The notes under the pieces were generated by a model. It did not search any database. It worked only from the letters and a program-made list of their open reading frames with translations, and was not told where the DNA came from. Position numbers and translations under genes: made by a program. Source: Halomonas sp. KAO (GTDB lineage: Bacteria; Pseudomonadota; Gammaproteobacteria; Pseudomonadales; Halomonadaceae). From it: a DNA stretch of 64,000 nucleotides. The DNA lies in NCBI RefSeq assembly GCF_015595025.1, contig NZ_JADNRL010000019.1, forward strand, positions 930,805 through 994,804. The letters are read 5' to 3'. Of the stretch, positions 58,284-64,000 are shown one piece after another. How positions within the stretch are numbered: the first letter of the stretch is position 1; each line of letters opens with the position of its first letter.

Positions 58284-59714
58284 TCAGGCACTCCTTCTGG
58301 GCGACACGTGCGAATCGAAGAAACCCGGGTTATCGATCATGATGCGGGAATAGGCATGAATGCCGAAGTCGACCCAGTCTCGCATCAGGTCGCAGTAATG
58401 ATAGGTAGGACGTGTCGGGTCTCCGTACTTGGCGTAGCTCTCGTGATAGCAACCGCCAGAACAGAGGTTACGTATATGACAGGTCTCGCAGCCTGTGCCG
58501 CTGCGATCGAGACGCTGTTCGACAAACTCCGCCAGACGCGGCTTGTCGATACCCTGGTTGACGTCGCCGAAAAGTGGCAGGTCCGATCCGGTGAAGCGGT
58601 GGCAGAGATTTAGTCCCCCTTCATGGTCAACCGCAAGAAGGCCCACTCCAGCACCGCAGGGCAGTAGCTTCTTGTTGCCCTCATGCATGTCGCTCAGCAG
58701 CTGGTGCATATTGCCGAAACCCAGGCTGCGACCCTCGCGAGCGGCTTCGTAATAGCGCTCACCGAGGCGCTTCATGCCTGTAAAGACCTTGACCAGCTCT
58801 TCTTCGGTAAGGTTGTAGGCAGCGATATCGCCGGAGGTCACCGGGCCGAAGCCGACCTCGGCAAAGCCCAGCTCGTGATGAAGGTGTTCGAAGATGCGCT
58901 CCACGTCGGTAACCCCACGGGTCAGGGTGACGCGACAACCCACTGGCCGGGAACGATAGCGGGACAGCAGCATCTCTACCTTGCCGCGGACTACATCGTA
59001 GGTGCCCTGGCCACCCACGGTAATGCGGTTCTTGTCATGCAATGCCTTGGGACCGTCCATGGAGATGGTCAGTCCGAAGCGGTGAGCATCCAGCCAGTCC
59101 ACCAGCGTTTCGTTAAGCATGGTCGCGTTAGTGGTCAGGGTAAAATCCACTTCGGCATCGAGCTCGGCGAAGCGCTGCTCGCAGTAGGCCACTACGTCGC
59201 GAATCAGTGGCATGTTGGAGAGTGGTTCACCGCCGAAGAAGACCACGTTGTAGCGAGGCTGGTCCGGCGATTCGCTCAGCAGCATTTCGATGGAGCGTAT
59301 GGCGGTGTCATAGCCCATCTTTTGACCCTGAGAAGGAGTTGTCAGGTCCTCCTTGTAGCAGTAGGTACAGCTCAGGTTACAGCCAGTGTTGACGTTGAGC
59401 ACTACGGTGGTCAGGGGAAAGCGGGTCACTTTCTGCGGCTTGGGGTTGATCTGTACCGGTGTTCCCGGTTCCTGAATGACCTCAAGCAACTTCAACTCGT
59501 CCAAGGTCTCTTCGATGGCTTCGGCCTGATGGTGGGCCTCAAGCGTGGCGAGAGTGGATCGATCGACCTTGTCATGCTGGTCGAAGAGTGCCAGCAGGTC
59601 GCGGCTGAGAGCATCCAGTTCGAAAAGGCTGCTGCTGGGCACATGGAAGAGCATCTGTCTCGACTGAACGTCGACCCGATGCAGGTTGGGTTCGACAAGT
59701 TGCATGGCACCCAT
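58284..59714 (-). CDS. qhpD: QhpD-like radical SAM crosslinking enzyme
   Basis: A 476-residue radical SAM protein. The SAM-cluster motif is Cys112-Cys116-Cys119 in NTGCNLSCTYCYKED. A SPASM-type C-terminus has further cysteines (PCGAGVGL, NLCHRF, CETCHIRNLCSGGCYHE). In Paracoccus, QhpD forms the three Cys-to-Asp/Glu thioether bonds in QhpC. ATG 59714 follows GAGGTGA; the frame is open 20 codons more. It sits between qhpA and qhpC. Confidence 0.94.
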   Translation of the reverse strand: MGAMQLVEPNLHRVDVQSRQMLFHVPSSSLFELDALSRDLLALFDQHDKVDRSTLATLEAHHQAEAIEETLDELKLLEVIQEPGTPVQINPKPQKVTRFPLTTVVLNVNTGCNLSCTYCYKEDLTTPSQGQKMGYDTAIRSIEMLLSESPDQPRYNVVFFGGEPLSNMPLIRDVVAYCEQRFAELDAEVDFTLTTNATMLNETLVDWLDAHRFGLTISMDGPKALHDKNRITVGGQGTYDVVRGKVEMLLSRYRSRPVGCRVTLTRGVTDVERIFEHLHHELGFAEVGFGPVTSGDIAAYNLTEEELVKVFTGMKRLGERYYEAAREGRSLGFGNMHQLLSDMHEGNKKLLPCGAGVGLLAVDHEGGLNLCHRFTGSDLPLFGDVNQGIDKPRLAEFVEQRLDRSGTGCETCHIRNLCSGGCYHESYAKYGDPTRPTYHYCDLMRDWVDFGIHAYSRIMIDNPGFFDSHVSPRRSA

Positions 59715-59797
59715 ATTCACCTCGTTATTATCGAATGTCGGTTGTCGCCTAGGTGCCACCCGGAGTGGCACCACTTCAAGGCCTGAATACAGGAGGT

Positions 59798-61414
59798 TCA
59801 GTCGAGAACGCGCTGCACGTAGTCCTGCACTGCTACCAGCAGCCGACTTTCTCCGGAGAGCTGGTCCGCTCCGTCATCCACCGTCGCTACAGCTTTCAGG
59901 CGTCCGACATTGTTGGCCGACTTGGGACGTTCCGGGTTGGGGCCGGCATCGCCGGGGGTGAAGATGCCGTGGGCATCGATGGTGCCGGCGTACTCGGCAT
60001 CCTGTTCATGTGCGGCCGCCTCGTCGGCGGGGATGATCGACCAGTCGGCCGGCATATAGCCCAGGCGTAGGTCGTCATCGGTACCTACCTCGCCATCCGC
60101 ACCGGCGGCATAGCCCACCGCTCGGAAGGCTACGCGCATCTTGTCGAGCTGGCCGCCGTTGCCGCCGACGCGTGCCAGGGCATTGGTCGGCTCGACCTCC
60201 AGCCGCGCCAGACGATCATAGACCGCCAAGATGCTGTCGCCTGTCGCCTCACCCACGGTCACGTCGCGCGCTCCAGGTGAGACCTCGGGTGCTGCGCTGA
60301 TCCGCATCCGAATACGGTCATCGCTGCGTTCAAGCACCTCCTCGACGCGAACACCCTCACCTAGAGAGACCTCACCGCTCAGGTGCTGGCCGATCAGGGT
60401 CACCTCGCCGCTTTCACCGAGGCGCAGGTATCCCGGCTGAATCCCCAGTATTTCGGCGCCACCATGATCCTTGTAAGCATTCATTTCACCGCCCAGTCGA
60501 CGGCTGTCGGCCAGGAACATTCGGCCCCGCAGCGTTTCTCCTTCGGCATCGGCCGCCAGCACCTGACGCATCTCGACGTCGCCCAGCATCAGCGTGCCGC
60601 GCCACTCGTAACCGGTAAAGACGCGTGCATGGCCTTCGCCCTCGAGCGGCGAACCGTCTGCGTAGCGGCCCTTCATCTGCAGCATAAATCCGTTGCCGTC
60701 TTCATCGGGAGTGGCAGTCATGCGGCCATCATATTCGCCCTTGCCAGGGATGAAACCGAGCACACGCCAGCTGCCCTTCAACAGGGGCTTTTCCTGGCTC
60801 AGCCACTCCTCCCAAGCTTCGCTCTTCAGCCCGTAGCGCTCAGCCAGTTTGGGTGCTAGCTCGTCATGGGCCAGTCGATACCACTCGCGATCGCGAGCCA
60901 TGGCATGTAACTCGGTGGTGGGGAACTGGCCCATATGAAAATTGACCAGATACTGCCACTCCTGCTCGGTACGGCGCTGCAGGCCGACCCGCGCCGCCGA
61001 GTGGCAGCGGGCGCACATCTGCTCCAGGTCAGGGTCGATGCCGGCCTCCACCCGGTTATTGTCCTGCTCGAGCAGGTAGCGGAAGCCTTCGGTTTCATCG
61101 GGGGCCAGGCCCTGGGTGTCCGCCAGGTGCTGAACCAGGGATCGCTTCTCCTCCTTAGGAATTTCTATGCCGCGCAGATGGATCATGCGATTGATCGTCA
61201 TTTGCCAGCCTTCCGGCGTCTTGCGCTGATCGGAGATGCGTGAGAAGTATGCCGACTCCTCGGCGGTGGTGGTTTCGGTGTGACAGGCCGCGCAGCGTTC
61301 GCGCAGAATCTCCACACCTTCCTCGGCGAAGATCGGTGAGGCGGAGAGACCGACAAGTAGCGTGACCATCGCGCGCTTGCCGAGCCATCCAGCTAGAGAA
61401 ATATGTCGTGTCAT
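59798..61414 (-). CDS. qhpA: Quinohemoprotein amine dehydrogenase alpha subunit (diheme)
   Basis: A 538-residue periplasmic protein with a signal peptide (VTLLVGLSASPIFA) and two c-type heme sites, CAACH (Cys41) and CARCH (Cys134). Four-domain alpha subunits of this enzyme carry electrons from CTQ on QhpC to an outside cytochrome or azurin. ATG 61414 is used; ATG 61432, which overlaps the stop of the upstream metallo-hydrolase gene, is an alternative start. First structural gene of the A-D-C-B-F-E-G set. Confidence 0.93.
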   Translation of the reverse strand: MTRHISLAGWLGKRAMVTLLVGLSASPIFAEEGVEILRERCAACHTETTTAEESAYFSRISDQRKTPEGWQMTINRMIHLRGIEIPKEEKRSLVQHLADTQGLAPDETEGFRYLLEQDNNRVEAGIDPDLEQMCARCHSAARVGLQRRTEQEWQYLVNFHMGQFPTTELHAMARDREWYRLAHDELAPKLAERYGLKSEAWEEWLSQEKPLLKGSWRVLGFIPGKGEYDGRMTATPDEDGNGFMLQMKGRYADGSPLEGEGHARVFTGYEWRGTLMLGDVEMRQVLAADAEGETLRGRMFLADSRRLGGEMNAYKDHGGAEILGIQPGYLRLGESGEVTLIGQHLSGEVSLGEGVRVEEVLERSDDRIRMRISAAPEVSPGARDVTVGEATGDSILAVYDRLARLEVEPTNALARVGGNGGQLDKMRVAFRAVGYAAGADGEVGTDDDLRLGYMPADWSIIPADEAAAHEQDAEYAGTIDAHGIFTPGDAGPNPERPKSANNVGRLKAVATVDDGADQLSGESRLLVAVQDYVQRVLD

Positions 61415-61431
61415 GGTTGTCGCTCTCTTCA

Positions 61432-62457
61432 TCACTCGAAGACGTCGCCGTCGTTAGCCAGCGCGAAGTTCCCCTCGTAAGCATCCGTCATCTCCTGAAT
61501 GAGAGTCGCCTCCGATGCGCCGAGGAAGAGGGGGTGGATCATCACCAGAAGCTCTGGATCGATTTCATCAGCAATATTGGCGAGCTGCTGGGTAGTGGTG
61601 TGCGCATCCTGCATATACTCTTGCCACTCTTGTGGCAGAGTTTCCAGGCCGGTCGTTGACATCACTTCGTGTAGCAGGATGTCGGCGCCCTGAGCATGTT
61701 CGATCAAGTTTGGCGTCGGGCGGGTATCACCTGAGATGACAATGGTTTTATCCGGCGCCTCGATGCGATAGCCGAAGGCTTCACCCGACTCCCAGGTACC
61801 GTGGTCCACGTCGAAAGCGGTGATGGTGACATAGCGATCCTGATAGACGAGGCCCGGTTCCGAGGCGAGCTCCTCTACGAGACCGGAGTAGGGTGCTTCC
61901 TTGCCGATCGGCAAGCTTCCCAGGCGGTGCTGGATGTCTGGCTGATAGGCCGCTACTGCGCCATCGACCACGGTGCGTGTGCCGGCAGGCCCCCAGATGC
62001 GTACCGGCTCGTTACGCTCGAGTACCCAGCCACGCAGCAGCAGCTCGGGGATGCCGAGGATATGATCGGAATCAAGATGGGTCAGAAACAATTTGTTGAG
62101 GAAAGTTGGATACATGAACTCGGGGTAGGAGGGCGACATCGGGAAAATGTCACGACTTTCCTCGTCGAGGAAGCCGGCCAGGGTTTCCATGAAACCGGAG
62201 CCGGCATCGAACAGATAGACCTCATCCTGGTTGACGATGACCGCGGTGGCGGTGCCGGCACGCCCCTCGACGATGTTGGGGGTGCCGGTGCCCAGGGTGA
62301 CCACCCGCGTCGGGGCGCGCAGGTCCTCGGCCATGAGTCTTTCATCCGGCACCTGTTCGTCCGCCATGGCCACGCTGCCTGTCGAGGCTGTTAGGGTAAC
62401 GAGCGCGATCGTGGTGAAGGTAAGGGTGAGAGAGGAAAGAGAGCTGTGCAGTCGCAT
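61432..62457 (-). CDS. Secreted metallo-beta-lactamase-fold hydrolase at the head of the qhp cluster
   Basis: A 341-residue protein with a signal peptide (LTFTTIALVTLTASTGSVAMA) and the MBL motif THLDSDHILG, followed by the later ligands DVDHGTW, ISGDTRPTPN and a C-terminal MIHPLFLGAS. It resembles the RNase Z / arylsulfatase-like branch, but the location is periplasmic. Its stop overlaps the alternative start region of qhpA (GTGATGA), so it is probably the first gene of the qhp transcript. I know of no established role for such a protein in amine dehydrogenase biogenesis. It could act on the cofactor, the substrate or an amine-derived product; this is open. Confidence 0.8.
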   Translation of the reverse strand: MRLHSSLSSLTLTFTTIALVTLTASTGSVAMADEQVPDERLMAEDLRAPTRVVTLGTGTPNIVEGRAGTATAVIVNQDEVYLFDAGSGFMETLAGFLDEESRDIFPMSPSYPEFMYPTFLNKLFLTHLDSDHILGIPELLLRGWVLERNEPVRIWGPAGTRTVVDGAVAAYQPDIQHRLGSLPIGKEAPYSGLVEELASEPGLVYQDRYVTITAFDVDHGTWESGEAFGYRIEAPDKTIVISGDTRPTPNLIEHAQGADILLHEVMSTTGLETLPQEWQEYMQDAHTTTQQLANIADEIDPELLVMIHPLFLGASEATLIQEMTDAYEGNFALANDGDVFE

Positions 62458-62744
62458 GGGGAGACCTGCCTTGTTGTCTGATTATTGATCCCCTAGTGAA
62501 TGACGGAGCGTTGCCTCCTGTCTTGATCGTGTTTGCCAACCGGTTTGACCCAGTGCGCCACACCGCCGATGAACTGGCCGGCGAGCCGCACTGCCCCGTG
62601 TGCTACAGAACAGGTCCGGCATGCAGGACCTTGCCCGGCCCTGCCGTCGCGGATCACTCTTATGCCAAAGGAGCATGGCGCGAGCGTATCCAAATGCCGC
62701 AAGATGGTTTCTTGTGCAACAATACTAGCGCGAGCAGAGAGCTT

Positions 62745-63683
62745 ATGCGTCCCTCACCCGCTTCCCAGCCGACCTTCGCTACCTGGTTGTCGTCGCTACG
62801 TCGCGTGTGTGGCAGCTTCGACTCCCAGCCTCCCCGGCACAACACCCCCTTCCAGGGTCGGGTCGGCACCCTTACCACCGGTGGCCTGGAGATCGCGGAG
62901 GTTAGTACCAACGCGCGGCGAATCGCCCGACTCCGTGATCGAGCCGGTGGCGAAGATGATCGTTACTGTTTCCTGATCGTACAGCGGCAAGGACATGCCG
63001 AGGTACGCTCGCGGGAGCGCTCCCTAACCCTGCGTCCCGGCGAGATGATGCTGGCGGATTCGGCTCGGGAGTTCGAGATCCTGCCCCAGGGCCTGATCGA
63101 GCAAGCTTCCTTCCACCTGCCTCGCCAGCATGTGGCCGAGCGAGTGCCGCAAGGGATTCCCTTCGGCAAGTTGCTCGTCCACGGCCTCAGCGGTCAACTC
63201 CTGCAGTTGATGGTCAATCGTATCGTCTCCCGCCAACTGGTTGGCGAGGCCGACCGTCTCGAGGGGGAGGCTCTCGGTGAGGCGCTGGTCGCCCTCCTGC
63301 TGCCGTTGGCCAGTGACATCAAGCAGAGCCCGATGCCTCTCGAGGGAACGGAAGTGCTCTATCAAGGGGCTCGACAGCTGATCGATCAGCAGCTTCAGGA
63401 TCCCGAACTGACGCCAGCCGTTATCGCCCAGCGCTTGGCCGTCTCGGTCCGCCAGCTCTATCGCCTGTTCGAGGCTCATGAGGACACCGTGTGTCGCTAC
63501 ATCCAACGACGCCGGCTGGACTGTTGCGCCGAGGACCTGGCCAACCCCGCCCAGCTTGATATTTCCATCACCGAGATCGCCTTCCGCTGGGGGTTCACTG
63601 ATTCGGCGCACTTCAGCCGCGCCTTCAAGAAGGCCCATGGCATCTCGCCGCGGGACTACCGTCGGCACCATAGCCTGCATTAA
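62745..63683 (+). CDS. qhpR: AraC-family regulator (QhpR-like)
   Basis: A 312-residue AraC protein. The C-terminal pair of HTH motifs is clear (QRLAVSVRQLYRLFEAHEDT, FRWGFTDSAHFSRAFKKAHG, ISPRDYRRHH); the N-terminal domain is of the AraC-binding-like type (EMMLADSAREFEILPQG). ATG 62745 follows GAGAG; an upstream ATG at 62496 would add 83 unlikely residues. It is divergent from the MBL-qhp operon, as qhpR controls amine-induced expression in Paracoccus. Confidence 0.85.
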   Translation: MRPSPASQPTFATWLSSLRRVCGSFDSQPPRHNTPFQGRVGTLTTGGLEIAEVSTNARRIARLRDRAGGEDDRYCFLIVQRQGHAEVRSRERSLTLRPGEMMLADSAREFEILPQGLIEQASFHLPRQHVAERVPQGIPFGKLLVHGLSGQLLQLMVNRIVSRQLVGEADRLEGEALGEALVALLLPLASDIKQSPMPLEGTEVLYQGARQLIDQQLQDPELTPAVIAQRLAVSVRQLYRLFEAHEDTVCRYIQRRRLDCCAEDLANPAQLDISITEIAFRWGFTDSAHFSRAFKKAHGISPRDYRRHHSLH

Positions 63684-64000
63684 AGGGTTCTTCGACGTTT
63701 CATGTGGATTTGGCCTGATCGAACAGGCGGCCCACCGGGCTGCCAATCAGGTAGATCTGGCGATGAAGCTGGCCTCGTTCCGGTAACCTCGTGCGCGTGA
63801 CCGAGCCGCCTGAAACAGGCCGTTCATGCCCTCCAGTCGTGCGTTCGTCAGTCCCGAAACCCAGCGCCTGACCACCGCCTTGGCGTGTCGGTCCAACGTC
63901 GCCAGGGCTTCTCCCATCGGCTTCAGCAGTGGCGTCTCCGCGACCGCCGCCTTCATGACCTTGAGGTAGTGCGTGATCCGCCACCGAGCCGCGCGTAGCG
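63684..64000 (-). pseudogene. ISL3-family transposase, C-terminal end, frameshifted and cut by window edge
   Basis: The frame 63747-63956 shows the ISL3 C-terminal block RRWVSGLTNARLEGMNGLFQ then ARSRARGYRNEASFIA, and the final IYLIGSPVGRLFDQAKST continues only in another frame, one base off near 63758. So this copy is frameshifted. Beyond the stop, gggttcttcgacgtttcatg (63685) is an ISL3-type end like those at 37609. The rest of the element is outside the window. Confidence 0.85.

Noticed and set aside
62496-62744. 83-residue N-terminal extension of the AraC regulator
   Set aside because: Cys- and Pro-rich, not AraC-like; ATG 62745 with GAGAG gives normal length.

Overview
The window looks like chromosome of a high-GC, halophilic gammaproteobacterium of the Halomonas type. 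This is inferred from the protein sequences, from the core gene order (aroB - gltBD - pyrG - kdsA - eno - fdxA - mutS - pncC - recA; gshB - tonB - yqgE - ruvX ... pyrB) and from the osmolyte and amine genes; no species can be named from the sequence alone.

Layout. 1-15.3 kb is conserved housekeeping DNA: the end of aroB, glutamate synthase gltBD, CTP synthase, KDO8P synthase, enolase, a likely CsrB/RsmZ-type small RNA next to fdxA, mutS and pncC. At 15.4 kb the native recA, behind a good LexA box, is cut after codon 66. It is followed by a complete but divergent AT-rich recA and by a large tyrosine-recombinase-like gene. This is the left end of a recA-targeting genomic island. The island's far side has been rearranged by an IS3-family element (18.9-20.5 kb) that truncates both the recombinase and a coiled-coil membrane protein; no 3' half of native recA is visible. 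21.6-30.1 kb returns to ordinary chromosome: a betaine-type binding protein, an iron alcohol dehydrogenase, a CvfB-like RNA-binding protein, gshB, tonB, yqgE, ruvX, pyrB and a DUF6455 protein.

30.2-34.5 kb holds an IclR regulator divergent from a self-sufficient CYP116B-like P450 and an orphan TRAP binding protein, followed by a SulP transporter with a divergent LysR regulator. 37.4-47.9 kb is a patchwork of mobile elements: a reverse transcriptase scrap, facing ISL3-like ends, an IS5-family element with a broken transposase and a solo IS5 end, and two IS1634-family copies, one inserted in the other. These surround a lower-GC catabolic segment with a D-2-hydroxyacid dehydrogenase, an enolase-superfamily dehydratase, a GntR regulator and a complete tripartite tricarboxylate transporter (tctCAB).

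48.1-52.8 kb carries a LuxR-type regulator with a clear dyad operator candidate, divergent from an aromatic-ring hydroxylase and its DUF2783 partner, then a 2-keto-acid decarboxylase. 52.9-63.7 kb is a complete quinohemoprotein amine dehydrogenase (qhp) cluster in the order A-D-C-B-F-E-G, with a divergent AraC regulator (qhpR). A secreted metallo-beta-lactamase-fold protein overlaps the start of qhpA. QhpC keeps every residue needed for the CTQ cofactor and the three thioether crosslinks. The window ends in a frameshifted ISL3-family transposase.
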